From contig NZ_SMKQ01000003.1 of the NCBI RefSeq assembly GCF_004348995.1, positions 1 through 64,000 of the forward strand: a stretch of DNA of 64,000 nt, written 5' to 3'. A program made the position numbers and the translations under genes. Below, piece by piece: positions 26,570 to 35,086 of the stretch. Under the pieces are notes generated by a model that was given only the letters and a program-made list of their open reading frames with translations, was not told where the DNA came from and searched no databases. Every line of letters begins with the position of its first letter. The stretch's first letter is position 1. The DNA comes from Nonomuraea terrae. GTDB taxonomy: Bacteria; Actinomycetota; Actinomycetes; Streptosporangiales; Streptosporangiaceae.

Positions 26570-27913
26570 TTAGCGAGAAACTACGGCGTCGATCGTCACC
26601 CCTGCCATGGCGGAGCGAACTCCGGCAGCTTCGAGGGCCTTACGATATGTGGCGGTCTGCTCTGCTCGGCACGCGGCCCTGCCGTAAAGGTCGCCGAGCT
26701 CGCGCCAGCAGCGCGCGGCCGGACGGTCGGATCCGAACACCGGGCGGTCGAGCGCGTCGAGCACCTCCTGCGCGCTGCGCAGGTGGCCGAGGGCGTCACC
26801 GCCCCGGTCGAGCGTCACCGTGGCCAGCACGAGGTGGGCCTCGGCCGGGGTCGTGCCGGAACGGTCGTGGGCGAGCCCCAGCGCCGAGACGGCCAGCTCG
26901 CCGGCGCCCACGGGGTCGCCGGCCCGCAGCCTGACCCGCGCGTGGACGATCAGGCTCTCACCATGCTCGCCCGTGGTCGCGGAGAACGCCGCGAACGCCT
27001 GTGCCGCGGCGCCGACGAGCCGCTCGGCCTCGTCGATCTCGACCGTGGCCAGCCTGGCCCAGTGCATCGCCGTACGGGCCAGTCGCAACGCGATCCGGGA
27101 CTCCCGCCCCGCCATGATCGCGTCGTCGGCCAGCCGCACTGCCAGCGCGGAGTCGTCACCCGCGGCGGCCGCCGAACTCGCCTGCCACAGCGCGGTGATC
27201 TCCGCGGAACGGTCCATAACCACGGGGACACCGGCCGCGCCGAGCACCTGCCCGACGTAGGTCATCGCGGGGGAGTCGCCCTCGCGTTCGCTGCGCGCCT
27301 CGACCAGGGCCGCGGCCAGGTCGACGGCGATCTCGCCGTGCGTGATCGACAGCCGCTCGGCCTGAGCCAGCGCGGTGGCGGCCAGGTCGCGGGCCCGCAG
27401 CCGGTCACCGGCCTGCTGGTAGCAGCGGCTCAGCGCGATCGTGAGCGGCAGGTCGGCCAGCCGCTCGGGGTGGGCCGCGGCCTCGCGGCGCAGCCGTTCG
27501 AACGCCTCCACCGCCTGCCCGAGCCGGCCCTGGGCCTCGAACGCGCGCGCCCGGCCGAACCGCGCCTGCGCGGTCAGCATGGCGTTCTCCTCGTCGGCCA
27601 CCTTCACGATCTCGGTGAAGCGCTCGGCGGCCACGGCCGGGTCGCCGTGGTGGAGCTCGAGCTCGGCGTGACGCAACCCGAGCTCGGTGTCGATGCGCTG
27701 CCGAGGCTCGATCCCGTGAAGGAGGAACTCGGTGGTGCATCCGAGCCGCTCGGCGAGTAGCCGGGCGACCACCGGAGTGGGCGTGCGCTTGCCGGACTCG
27801 ATGAGCGAGACATAACTGTCCGACAGGTCGGGTCCGGCCAACTGGGCCTGAGACATCCGCCTGTTCAGCCGCAGTCCGCGGACGCGGTCACCGATGGTTC
27901 CCTGACTCGGCAT
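26570..27913 (-). CDS. XRE-type HTH regulator with TPR repeats
   Basis: About 447 aa. The N-terminal Cro/CI helix-turn-helix (IGDRVRGLRLNRRMSQAQLA, then YVSLIESGKRTPTPVVARLL) is followed by about 350 Ala-rich residues of tandem TPR-like helices. The plan matches orphan actinobacterial HTH-TPR regulators and is distantly like Rgg/PlcR-type peptide sensors. I take the ATG at 27913 (MPSQGTIGDRV) with GAGAG just before it; an ATG at 27925 would add four residues. It is separated from the membrane-protein genes upstream. Ligand and targets are not evident. Confidence 0.88.
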   Translation of the reverse strand: MPSQGTIGDRVRGLRLNRRMSQAQLAGPDLSDSYVSLIESGKRTPTPVVARLLAERLGCTTEFLLHGIEPRQRIDTELGLRHAELELHHGDPAVAAERFTEIVKVADEENAMLTAQARFGRARAFEAQGRLGQAVEAFERLRREAAAHPERLADLPLTIALSRCYQQAGDRLRARDLAATALAQAERLSITHGEIAVDLAAALVEARSEREGDSPAMTYVGQVLGAAGVPVVMDRSAEITALWQASSAAAAGDDSALAVRLADDAIMAGRESRIALRLARTAMHWARLATVEIDEAERLVGAAAQAFAAFSATTGEHGESLIVHARVRLRAGDPVGAGELAVSALGLAHDRSGTTPAEAHLVLATVTLDRGGDALGHLRSAQEVLDALDRPVFGSDRPAARCWRELGDLYGRAACRAEQTATYRKALEAAGVRSAMAGVTIDAVVSR

Positions 27914-28009
27914 CTCATCTCTCAAGGCGGGGAAGGGTCAACAACAGGCAATGATTGCATGAAGTAGCCGAATCTGGTATCCCCACATGAAGAATTTGCC
28001 ACGGGGAGA

Positions 28010-28543
28010 TTAATCGTCGCCGTCGTCCTTGCCGGGGAAAAGCATCTGGCAGACCTCGAGATACAAGGTCTCCGGATACGGAATGTATTCGACCGTTGAC
28101 AGAGCCTGGTCTTGACCGGCGGACTCGAGGATGAACTCACCGTAACCGAGCATGCGCCCGAGTAGAGATCTTTGGAAGCTCATGTCGGTGACCTTCGCCA
28201 AGGGCATCATCGCGACCTTGCGCGTGATCAGCCCGGTGGTCAGCAACATGCGCTTGGAAGTCACCACAAAGTAATCGACCGACCACTCGGCGACTTTCCA
28301 TACAAAGCGGATCAGCAGCAGCAGCCAAAGCCACCACACGACCACGAGAGCCGTGCCGCCGCCTTCGTTGCTGCCGAAGAACCTGCTGAGCAGCCCGGCG
28401 ATGATCAGGCCGCCGAGCACCTCGGCGACCGGGCGGAGCAGGATGGCCGGGTGCCGGCGCACCATGATGACTGATTGTTCGTGGGGGAGGAGGTAGCGGT
28501 TGACCGACGATGGAGCGGAGTCCCCGTGGGTCACCAGTCTCAT
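28010..28543 (-). CDS. Membrane protein with bacterial PH domain
   Basis: 177 aa. Two close membrane helices (about 33-53 and 63-82) are followed by a bacterial PH (YdbS/YdbT-like) domain: VDYFVVTSKRMLLTTGLITR, KVAMMPLAKVTDMSFQRSLL and GYGEFILESAGQ. Function is unknown for most members; they are thought to organise membrane complexes. Its ATG overlaps the stop of the small gene upstream (ATGA), so the pair is coupled. The C-terminus is acidic (GKDDGDD). Confidence 0.85.
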   Translation of the reverse strand: MRLVTHGDSAPSSVNRYLLPHEQSVIMVRRHPAILLRPVAEVLGGLIIAGLLSRFFGSNEGGGTALVVVWWLWLLLLIRFVWKVAEWSVDYFVVTSKRMLLTTGLITRKVAMMPLAKVTDMSFQRSLLGRMLGYGEFILESAGQDQALSTVEYIPYPETLYLEVCQMLFPGKDDGDD

Positions 28544-28698
28544 GAGAGGTTGTTCACAAATTGAGCCAGCGAGTCGGCTGCGTTGAACACCGTGTCGAAC
28601 GCTCCTCTCACCGCGTCCGCGGCATCAGCTGGTCGCGCGAACAGGTAGTACGCCACAAACGCGATACCACCGTATGTGAGGACTTTTTTGACCTGCAC
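28540..28698 (-). CDS. Small single-helix membrane protein
   Basis: I place the start at the GTG at 28698 because GGAGG lies five bases before it, giving 52 residues that begin MQVKKVLTYGGIAFVAYYLF. An ATG at 28734 would give 64 residues but has no good ribosome site. There is one N-terminal membrane helix after two lysines, then an amphipathic tail (RGAFDTVFNAADSLAQFVNN). Function unknown. It is coupled to the PH-domain gene. Confidence 0.65.
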   Translation of the reverse strand: MQVKKVLTYGGIAFVAYYLFARPADAADAVRGAFDTVFNAADSLAQFVNNLS

Positions 28699-28794
28699 CG
28701 TCGCCTCCGTGCCACTTGCCACTCCACCCGCCAACTACATTACCCACCTGCAAGCCGGGGTAAAGGTAACTTGGCAGGTTAGTTCTGATCTTGC

Positions 28795-29019
28795 TTAGCC
28801 ACGTTCGCTGGCCACCAGAGCCAGCACGTGAAGGTGCTTGCGCGCGATGCGCTCCACCAGGCTGGGATGCGCGTAGCCGGTGACCTCCAGCGCGCCGTAG
28901 TGCGCTGCTTCCACGCAGCGCGTTACGGTGGCCGCCGAGTGAATGCCGGCGAACTCATCGCACAACACCGCTTCGACCTCCGCGTACGGAGTCGGATCCG
29001 GCTGTGTGTGATCGCTCAT
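28795..29019 (-). CDS. Small three-helix protein
   Basis: 74 aa from the ATG at 29019 (MSDHTQPDPTPYAEVEAVLC); the open frame runs to 29106 but the extra part looks non-coding. Three predicted helices (AEVEAVLCDEFAG; AATVTRCVEAAHYGALEVTG; PSLVERIARKHLHVLALVA) recall the three-helix dimerisation domain found ahead of actinobacterial ArsC-type phosphatases, here standing alone. That is resemblance by pattern only. It is monocistronic by spacing. Confidence 0.55.
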   Translation of the reverse strand: MSDHTQPDPTPYAEVEAVLCDEFAGIHSAATVTRCVEAAHYGALEVTGYAHPSLVERIARKHLHVLALVASERG

Positions 29020-29143
29020 CGTCGCCCCCAACGCGCGTGCGGAAGTTGCCTTCCGGGTCTGTTCGTACCCACTCAACCACAGTATGTAACGAAGTGGTGA
29101 CCCCATGTGACGGGAAAGGGGCTTTTCCTGTCAATCGGCCGGG

Positions 29144-29782
29144 TCAGACGACGCCGTAGAGGCGGTCGCCCGCGTCGCCCAGGCCGGGCACGATGTAGCC
29201 GTTCTCGTTGAGGCGTTCGTCGAGGGCGGCGGTGACCACGCGGATGGGCTTGCCGGAGTTGGCGAACACCTTGTCCATGTACGCCAGGCCCTCGGGCGCG
29301 GCGAGCAGGCAGATGGCCGTGACGTCGACCGCGCCCCGGTCGAAGAGGAACTGCACGGCCGCCGCGAGCGTGCCGCCGGTGGCGAGCATCGGGTCGACGA
29401 CGTAGCACTGCCGGCCGGACAGGTCGTCGGGCAGGCGGGTGGCGTACGTCTCGGCCTGCAGCGTGGACTCGTTGCGGATCATGCCGAGGAACCCGACCTC
29501 GGCCGTGGGCAGCAGCCTGGTCATGCCGTCGAGCATGCCGAGCCCAGCCCGCAGGATGGGCACGACCAGCGGGTACGGCTTCGCCATCCGCACCCCGCGG
29601 GCGGTGGAGACGGGCGTGTCGACGGTGACCTCGGCGACCCGGACGTCCCGCGTGGCCTCGTACGCGAGCAGCGTCACCAGCTCGTCGGCGAGCCTGCGGA
29701 AGGTCGGCGAGTCGGTGCGGACATCGCGCAGCGTGGTGAGCTTGTGGGCCACGAGCGGATGATCGACGACGAGGGTCTCCAT
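29144..29782 (-). CDS. upp: Uracil phosphoribosyltransferase
   Basis: 212 aa from the ATG at 29782 ([20 protein letters not shown]). The open frame extends far upstream but the homology starts here. UPRT converts uracil and PRPP to UMP in pyrimidine salvage. Landmarks are [14 protein letters not shown], the PRPP loop [19 protein letters not shown], and the C-terminal uracil-binding [15 protein letters not shown]. It is divergent from the tadA group, a neighbourhood often seen in actinobacteria. Confidence 0.96.
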   Translation of the reverse strand: METLVVDHPLVAHKLTTLRDVRTDSPTFRRLADELVTLLAYEATRDVRVAEVTVDTPVSTARGVRMAKPYPLVVPILRAGLGMLDGMTRLLPTAEVGFLGMIRNESTLQAETYATRLPDDLSGRQCYVVDPMLATGGTLAAAVQFLFDRGAVDVTAICLLAAPEGLAYMDKVFANSGKPIRVVTAALDERLNENGYIVPGLGDAGDRLYGVV

Positions 29783-30013
29783 GGAGGCCAACGCTATCTG
29801 GTGCCGCTCTCGGTCGCACCCTCGCCTACCTGCGCGAAATGCGGAATATGACGTGCCGTACGTTGGGCGGGGTGAGGCATGGGAAGGGGCCGTGCGGCTC
29901 ACGCCATGGGTTTTGATCACAATTTGGTCGGAGAGGCACACGCCGAGTGGCGGGTTCTGGAACGATTGGGTGCTGGTGATATTTGCCGTGTCAGAGGTCG
30001 GTTGGAGATGGCG

Positions 30014-30523
30014 ATGACAGACGAAGACGCTCTCGACTTCGCCATCGTGGTTTATCGCGAGGACGACCGCTGGGATGCGGAGATGCTGCCTGTCGCGCTC
30101 ACGTCGGATCTGAAGGGGCTCATTCACGCCCTGAAGCAGCAGCCGAGTGAGAGCGGCACGATCGGTCTGGTCGCGGTGGGCGACGAGTTCTTCGTGGCGC
30201 TGCGGGTGCTGGGCGAGCGGGTCGACGTGTTCCTGTCCGACATCGCCGCCTCGTGGGACTTCCCGCTGGCGCGGGAGGTGCTCGACTATCTCGACGTCCC
30301 CGTGCCGGACGAGGAGGAGCTCGACGAGATCCTCCAGGACGAGGAGACCGTGCTCCCTGCCGGAGATCTGTCGATCTTCGCCGATCTCGGGTTGGACGAG
30401 ATGGAGCTGGGCATCCTCTCCGGCGACATTGACTTGCTGCCCGAAGACGTGTTGTCCAGCATCGCCGCGCGGCTCGGCTTCTCCGAGCCGTTCGAGCGGG
30501 CCATCGAATCGGTCTTCGGCTGA
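30014..30523 (+). CDS. TadA-associated protein, first copy
   Basis: 169 aa of the actinobacterial putative tRNA adenosine deaminase-associated family. The N-terminal half ([40 protein letters not shown]) is a compact alpha/beta domain, the C-terminal half very acidic and helical ([20 protein letters not shown]). The ATG at 30014 is chosen because GGAG (30004-30007) is well spaced; an ATG at 30008 adds two residues. A second copy and tadA follow on the same strand. The molecular role is unknown; association with TadA is inferred from gene order. Confidence 0.8.
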   Translation: MTDEDALDFAIVVYREDDRWDAEMLPVALTSDLKGLIHALKQQPSESGTIGLVAVGDEFFVALRVLGERVDVFLSDIAASWDFPLAREVLDYLDVPVPDEEELDEILQDEETVLPAGDLSIFADLGLDEMELGILSGDIDLLPEDVLSSIAARLGFSEPFERAIESVFG

Positions 30524-30541
30524 CCCCCCTGGAGCGCGGAC

Positions 30542-31018
30542 ATGGCGTCCAACACCTTCTCTGCGGCGTTCGTCAGGACCACCGACGGCTGGAGCGGCGC
30601 CGAAGTCGATCTGACGGATGCCGAGATCGTCGACGACTTCGGTGACGCGGTCACGGAGACGCTGGGGCTCACGGGCGACGAGCTGGCCTTGCTCTGCGTC
30701 GAGGTCGAGGACGAATGGTTCGCCATCGTCCGGTACCGGGGCGACGACGAGCCACGGGTCTTCCTGTCGGACGCGCACGCGGTGCCGTCCAACCGTCTGG
30801 GCGAGTTGTTCGCCGAGTTCGCCGGCGTGGTGCCCGACAAGGAGGCCAACGAGCTCGGCGTGCGTCCCGCGGGCGACTTCGAGGCGCTCAGCGACCTCGG
30901 TGTGAGCAGCGAGGAGCTGCTGGAGCTCAGCATGGAGGAGGGCGTGCTGCCGGCTGACATCCTGTCGGTGATCGCCGAGCGGCTGTCGTTCGCCGACGAG
31001 CTCGACCGGCTCAGGTGA
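30542..31018 (+). CDS. TadA-associated protein, second copy
   Basis: 158 aa, same plan as the gene before it: [20 protein letters not shown] and [20 protein letters not shown] match the first copy's EFFVALRV and VDVFLSD region, and both end in a helical tail with [14 protein letters not shown]. Similarity is clear but distant, so the duplication looks old. The stop overlaps the tadA GTG start (GTGA), implying coupled translation. Role unknown. Confidence 0.82.
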   Translation: MASNTFSAAFVRTTDGWSGAEVDLTDAEIVDDFGDAVTETLGLTGDELALLCVEVEDEWFAIVRYRGDDEPRVFLSDAHAVPSNRLGELFAEFAGVVPDKEANELGVRPAGDFEALSDLGVSSEELLELSMEEGVLPADILSVIAERLSFADELDRLR

Positions 31019-31470
31019 CCCACGCGGAGGCCATGCGACTGGCCCTGGCGGAGGCCGCCGCGGCCGGCGACAGGGGTGAGATCCCCGTGGGGGCGGTGGT
31101 GCTCGGCCCTGACGGCGAGGTGCTGGCCGCCGCGGGCAACGACCGCGAGTCCGCCGCCGACCCGACCGCCCACGCCGAGGTCCTCGCGCTGCGGCGGGCC
31201 GCCGCGCGCCGCGGCCGGTGGCGCCTGAACGGCTGCACGCTCGTGGTGACCTTGGAGCCCTGCACGATGTGCGCGGGCGCGGCGGTGCTGGCCAGGGTCG
31301 ACCGCATCGTGTACGGCGCCGTCGACGACAAGGGCGGTGCCGTGGGCTCGCTCTGGGACGTCGTGCGCGACCGCCGGCTCAACCATCGGCCCGAGGTTGT
31401 GATGGGCGTTTTGGCCGAGGAATGCGGTGACGTACTGAAGCGGTTCTTTGCCACTCGCAGAATCCGGTAA
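31015..31470 (+). CDS. tadA: tRNA-specific adenosine deaminase
   Basis: 151 aa. TadA deaminates A34 of tRNA-Arg(ACG) to inosine. The zinc site is complete: H53-A-E55 (PTAHAEV) with the catalytic Glu, and PCTMC with C83 and C86. The C-terminus [14 protein letters not shown] is typical. The GTG start at 31015 overlaps the stop of the second associated gene. A tRNA-Ser promoter appears to lie within its last codons. Confidence 0.95.
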   Translation: MTHAEAMRLALAEAAAAGDRGEIPVGAVVLGPDGEVLAAAGNDRESAADPTAHAEVLALRRAAARRGRWRLNGCTLVVTLEPCTMCAGAAVLARVDRIVYGAVDDKGGAVGSLWDVVRDRRLNHRPEVVMGVLAEECGDVLKRFFATRRIR

Positions 31471-31473
31471 GCT
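31444..31473 (+). promoter_or_regulatory. Promoter of tRNA-Ser(CGA)
   Basis: A TAAGCT -10 hexamer at 31468-31473 overlaps the tadA stop and stands 7 bases before the mature tRNA; TTCTTT (31444-31449) is a weak -35 18 bases upstream. CCGGTAAGCTCGT (31464-31476) recurs exactly in front of the other tRNA-Ser gene, which supports a working element. Confidence 0.55.
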
Positions 31474-31480
31474 CGTGCGC

Positions 31481-31570
31481 GGTGGTGTCGCCTAGTGGCC
31501 GAGGGCGCACGCCTCGAAAGCGTGTGATGGGGCAACTCATCCGTGGGTTCAAATCCCACCACCACCGCCA
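31481..31570 (+). tRNA. tRNA-Ser(CGA)
   Basis: Acceptor GGTGGTG (31481-31487) pairs with CACCACC (31560-31566); discriminator G31567 and an encoded CCA (31568-31570) follow. The anticodon stem CACGC/GCGTG encloses CTCGAAA with anticodon CGA at 31515-31517, reading UCG. The long variable arm is class II, and the T arm is GTGGG-TTCAAAT-CCCAC. Confidence 0.97.
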
Positions 31571-31574
31571 CAGC

Positions 31575-31608
31575 CGAAAGGGCCCCCGAGATCTCGGGGG
31601 CCCTTTCG
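31575..31608 (+). terminator. Terminator after tRNA-Ser(CGA)
   Basis: A perfect 34-bp palindrome (arms of 17, 31575-31591 and 31592-31608) starts five bases after the CCA, followed by CTTTCC. It likely ends the tRNA transcript and may also serve the convergent small gene ending at 31619. Confidence 0.8.
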
Positions 31609-31618
31609 CTTTCCTTGC

Positions 31619-31915
31619 TCAGGCGGGCAGTTCGAGGACCCTCGCGTGCAGGATCGAGCGCTGGTGCAGCGCGGCGCGCAGGGCGCGGTGGAGGCCGTCC
31701 TCCAGGTAGAGCTCGCCCTGCCACTGCACGACATGGGGGAACAGGTCGCCGTAGAAAGTGGAGTCGGCGGCCAGAAGAGAGTGCAGGTCCAGCATGGCCT
31801 TCGTGGTGATCAACGAGTCGAGCCGGACCTGCCGTGGCGGGATCTGAGCCCACTCCCTGGGGGTCAGACCGTGGTCGGGGTAAGGGCGTCCGTCGCCGAC
31901 AAGCTTGAAGATCAC
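31619..31915 (-). CDS. Small ParB/sulfiredoxin-like protein
   Basis: 98 aa from a GTG at 31915. The motif ELYLEDGLHRALRAALHQRS is close to the DGxHRxxAA nucleotide-binding box of the ParB/sulfiredoxin fold, preceded by VRLDSLITTK, where ParB-like domains have their first strand. It is too short for a partition protein and has no DNA-binding helix-turn-helix. The family appears to accompany tRNA or tadA loci in actinobacteria, from memory only. It may be a minimal ATP- or CTP-binding module. Specific function unknown. Confidence 0.6.
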   Translation of the reverse strand: MIFKLVGDGRPYPDHGLTPREWAQIPPRQVRLDSLITTKAMLDLHSLLAADSTFYGDLFPHVVQWQGELYLEDGLHRALRAALHQRSILHARVLELPA

Positions 31916-31963
31916 CCCCCTGATTTTAGGAGAGAATCCGACGACTTGCGTTGTCCGATGGCA

Positions 31964-32791
31964 TCAGCCCAGGTCATTGAGGTCGCAGTCGGCTGGGGAG
32001 CCGTTCTCGTAGCCGCGCTCGAACGCGTTGACGCGTTGCGCGGAGCTGCCGTGGGTGAACGATTCTGGGTCGACTCTGCCCATGGTGCGCTGCTGGATCC
32101 TGTCGTCGCCCACGGCCGCCGCGGCGTCGAGGGCCTGGGCGATCTCCGTCTGGGTGAAGGGTCTTTCGTAGAAGCCGGTCGTGGTCGCGTTGTGCGCCCA
32201 GACGCCGGCGTAGCAGTCGGCCTGCAGCTCGACGGGGACCGAGCTGCCCGCGTCGAGCGCGCCGAGCAGGTTCTGCACGTGGTGGCCGTACTCGTGGGCG
32301 ATCACGTACGCCTGGGCGAACGGGCCGCCCTGCGCGCCGAACTGGCGGTGGAGCTGGTCGAAGAAGCTCAGGTCGAGGTAGACGCGGCGGTCGCCGGGGC
32401 AGTAGAACGGGCCGGCGGAGGAGTCGGCGGAGCCGCAGGCGGTGCGGACCTGGCCGGTGTACAGGACGGTCTTCGCTAGCCGATATTCGGATATTTCCTG
32501 CTTCCAGTAGTCCTGGATGCTGTTGACCACGCCCACCACCCGGCACCGCTCCGACTGGTCGGCGTCCTTGCCGGTCTGGCACTGCTGCGACAGGTTGGAC
32601 GGAGGCCGCTGCTGGGCGGGCTCGGCGCCGCCGCCCACGTTGTTCAGGACCATCACGAGCACGAACACGATCAGGCTGACGATGCCGCCACCGCCGATGA
32701 TCATGCCGCCTGGTGGGCCTGAGAAACCGCCGCCGCCGCCCGCGTCCTCGACCTGGGAGGAGTCGAGGTCGGCCTGGTCCCTGAAGTCCAT
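31964..32791 (-). CDS. Neutral zinc metallopeptidase, YpfJ-like (copy 1)
   Basis: 275 aa. A Gly-rich cytoplasmic start is followed by one membrane helix (about 31-50), then an extracytoplasmic domain with the zinc-protease motif HEYGHH in [16 protein letters not shown], a third ligand region [14 protein letters not shown] and paired cysteines. Members are called putative neutral zinc metallopeptidases; substrates are unknown. The adjacent upstream gene is a paralogue in the same orientation, so the two arose by tandem duplication. Confidence 0.9.
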   Translation of the reverse strand: MDFRDQADLDSSQVEDAGGGGGFSGPPGGMIIGGGGIVSLIVFVLVMVLNNVGGGAEPAQQRPPSNLSQQCQTGKDADQSERCRVVGVVNSIQDYWKQEISEYRLAKTVLYTGQVRTACGSADSSAGPFYCPGDRRVYLDLSFFDQLHRQFGAQGGPFAQAYVIAHEYGHHVQNLLGALDAGSSVPVELQADCYAGVWAHNATTTGFYERPFTQTEIAQALDAAAAVGDDRIQQRTMGRVDPESFTHGSSAQRVNAFERGYENGSPADCDLNDLG

Positions 32792-32853
32792 GTTGACGTC
32801 CCTTCTGGGTCATCGTCGCAAGGACGACTTCCCAGAAAAGCCGCGAAATGACG

Positions 32854-33813
32854 TCAGATGCGGCCGGTGAAGGTGTCGCAGCGTGTCGGGTCGCCGGTGT
32901 CGTACCCGATGCCGAACCACCTCGTGCGCTGCTCGGAGGTGCCGTGCGTGAACGCGTCGGGGGTCACGCGGCCCTGGGAGCGGCGCTGGATGCTGTCGTC
33001 GCCGACCGCCGCGGCGGCGCTCAGCGCCTGGTCGATGTCGGCCTGCGTGAACGGCGCCTCGTAGAAGCCGGTCTTGACCGCGTTGTGCGCCCAGACACCG
33101 GCGTAGCAGTCGGCCTGGAGTTCGAGGCGTACCGACGGGCTGCCGGCGCCGGGACGGTTGTCGCTGCCGACCCGGTTCATGGTGCCGAGCAGGTTCTGGA
33201 CGTGGTGGCCGTACTCATGGGCGACGACGTACGCCTGGGCGAACGGGCCGCCCTCGGCCCCGAAGTCGCGCTGGAGCGTGTTGAAGAACGACAGGTCCAG
33301 GTAGACCTTGCGGTCGGCCGGGCAGTAGAACGGGCCAACGGCGGAGTCGGCCATGCCGCAGGCCGTGTCAACCGCCTGCGAGAACAGCACCGTCCTGGCC
33401 GGCGTGTACGTCCGCCCCTGTTCGGCGAACGCCTGCCGCCAGTACGACTGGATGCTGTTGACCGTGCCGACGATGCGGCAGTCCTCCGACTGGTCGGCGT
33501 CGGCGCCCGTCCGGCAGCGTTCCGCGAGGTTGCCGGTCGGGGAGGGCGCGGAGGTCGGCGGCGGGCTCGGCATCCGGCCGCCGCCCTGCTGGCCGTCCTC
33601 CTCGCCGGGGAACGGTGAGGGCACCACCCCGAACAGCAGCATCCCGACCGCCGCGACGATCAGGATGAGACAACCGCCGCAGCCGCCCCGGCGGCCGATG
33701 GGCAGCATGCAGCCGCCGGGCATTCCGCCGGGGCCGCCGCGTGGCGACGGACCGGAGGCCCTGGCGTCCTCGACCTGCGAGGGATCGAGCCGCGCATCGT
33801 CGTCGAACTGCAT
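32854..33813 (-). CDS. Neutral zinc metallopeptidase, YpfJ-like (copy 2)
   Basis: 319 aa from the ATG at 33813 (MQFDDDARLDPSQVEDARAS), where similarity to copy 1 begins. A Cys/Gly-rich patch (IGRRGGCGGC) precedes the membrane helix, then a Pro/Ser linker and the protease domain with [20 protein letters not shown] and [20 protein letters not shown]. Compared with copy 1 it has an insertion after the active site (RVGSDNRPGAGSPSV). The active-site residues are intact in both, so both should be functional. Confidence 0.9.
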   Translation of the reverse strand: MQFDDDARLDPSQVEDARASGPSPRGGPGGMPGGCMLPIGRRGGCGGCLILIVAAVGMLLFGVVPSPFPGEEDGQQGGGRMPSPPPTSAPSPTGNLAERCRTGADADQSEDCRIVGTVNSIQSYWRQAFAEQGRTYTPARTVLFSQAVDTACGMADSAVGPFYCPADRKVYLDLSFFNTLQRDFGAEGGPFAQAYVVAHEYGHHVQNLLGTMNRVGSDNRPGAGSPSVRLELQADCYAGVWAHNAVKTGFYEAPFTQADIDQALSAAAAVGDDSIQRRSQGRVTPDAFTHGTSEQRTRWFGIGYDTGDPTRCDTFTGRI

Positions 33814-33888
33814 TCCGCGGTTCTTCCCCGTAGTGGGATGAATACGCAGGGCAATAATAGTTGCATGATTTTTTGGGATTTGTCGGAT

Positions 33889-34540
33889 ATGTGCCGGTAT
33901 GACGGGGGGATTGATCGGATCGCGCTGGTTTCTCTGGGCATGGTGCTCACGCCCGGGCCGAACATGATCTATCTGGTCTCCCGGTCGATCACGCAGGACC
34001 GCCGCTCGGGGATGATCTCGCTGACGGGGGTCTTCCTCGGCTTCACCGTGTACCTGACCGCGACCTGTCTCGGGCTGACGGCCGTTTTCGCGTACGTGCC
34101 GGCCGCGTACACGGCGCTGAAGCTCGCCGGGGCCGCGTACCTGCTCTGGCTGGCCTGGAACGCCGTCAGGCCGGGCGGCGCTTCGGCGTTCGAGCCGCGC
34201 GAGCTGCCCGTGGAGCGGCCCGGCAGGCTCTTCTCGATGGGGTTGCTGACCTGCCTGCTCAAACCCCAAGATCGCGATCCTGCACCTGTCGCTGCTGCCG
34301 CAGTTCGTCGACCCGTCGATGGGACACGTGTTGCTGCAGAGCCTCGCGCTCGGGTCCGTGCAGATCGCGGTCGGCACGCTGGTCAACGGCCTCATCGTGA
34401 TCTCGGCGGGTGCGCTGGCCGCCTTCCTGGCCCGGCGCCCGGTCTGGCTACGCGTGCAGCGTTACGTCACCGGGACCGTGCTCGGCGCCTTCGCCGTCAG
34501 CATGGCGACCGACCGTTCCAAGGCCGTCGTCAGCGCCTGA
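33889..34540 (+). pseudogene. LysE/RhtB family exporter, frameshifted
   Basis: The first part reads as a LysE/RhtB amino-acid exporter (RIALVSLGMVLTPGPNMIYL, TALKLAGAAYLLWLAWNAVR) to TCLLK at about 34262. There the frame breaks. The other frame continues PKIAILHLSLLPQFVDPSMG to the stop at 34540 with the expected last helices. Removing one A from CTCAAACCCCAAG (34258-34270) restores L-N-P-K-I, the conserved LysE motif. So it is a one-base insertion next to short homopolymers: a real inactivation or a sequencing error. Start is uncertain (33838 or 33889). Confidence 0.8.
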
Positions 34541-34546
34541 GCACGT

Positions 34547-34942
34547 TCACCGGTCGAACCATGTCGCCGACGACGGCCGGCACAGCAGACCGAACACCGC
34601 CCCGGCCATGATCGCGCCCAGCAGGTTGCCGATCGTGACGTCCTGCACGAGCTGCCAGAGACCCAGCAGGGTGATCAGCAGCTCCACCACCAGCCCGGCC
34701 GTACGGACCCAGCCGCGCCGCGAGCGCATCCGCAACGCCAGGAACGCGATCAGCAGCAGCGTCGCCAGCGGGACGGCCAGTCCCGCGACCAGCATGCCGG
34801 CCAGCGCGACGGGAAACGCGCCACCCAGCAGGACGACCAGCAGCAACACCCCGACCAGCCCCAGGATCGCCTGCACCCACATGCAGAACCGGGCGACGGC
34901 GACGGACGGCGGCATCACCTCGACGTCATACGACTCGGACAT
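34547..34942 (-). CDS. Small integral membrane protein
   Basis: 131 aa from the ATG at 34942, preceded by a strong GAGGGAGGAGG. Four hydrophobic helices (FCMWVQAILGLVGVLLLVVL; ALAGMLVAGLAVPLATLLLI; TAGLVVELLITLLGLWQLV; GNLLGAIMAGAVFGLL) and no catalytic motif. Common type in actinobacteria; function unknown. It is convergent with the broken LysE gene. Confidence 0.8.
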   Translation of the reverse strand: MSESYDVEVMPPSVAVARFCMWVQAILGLVGVLLLVVLLGGAFPVALAGMLVAGLAVPLATLLLIAFLALRMRSRRGWVRTAGLVVELLITLLGLWQLVQDVTIGNLLGAIMAGAVFGLLCRPSSATWFDR

Positions 34943-35086
34943 CTCGCCTCCTCCCTCGGGATCGTGAACGGGAGTGACGAGGGCGGCAAATGCGGACTGG
35001 GTATGTGCCGACGTCACGGCGCGGTCGCATAACCGGCCGGCATCAGGGCCTGACGCTTTCACCGGAAAGGGCCCCGGGGAAACTCG

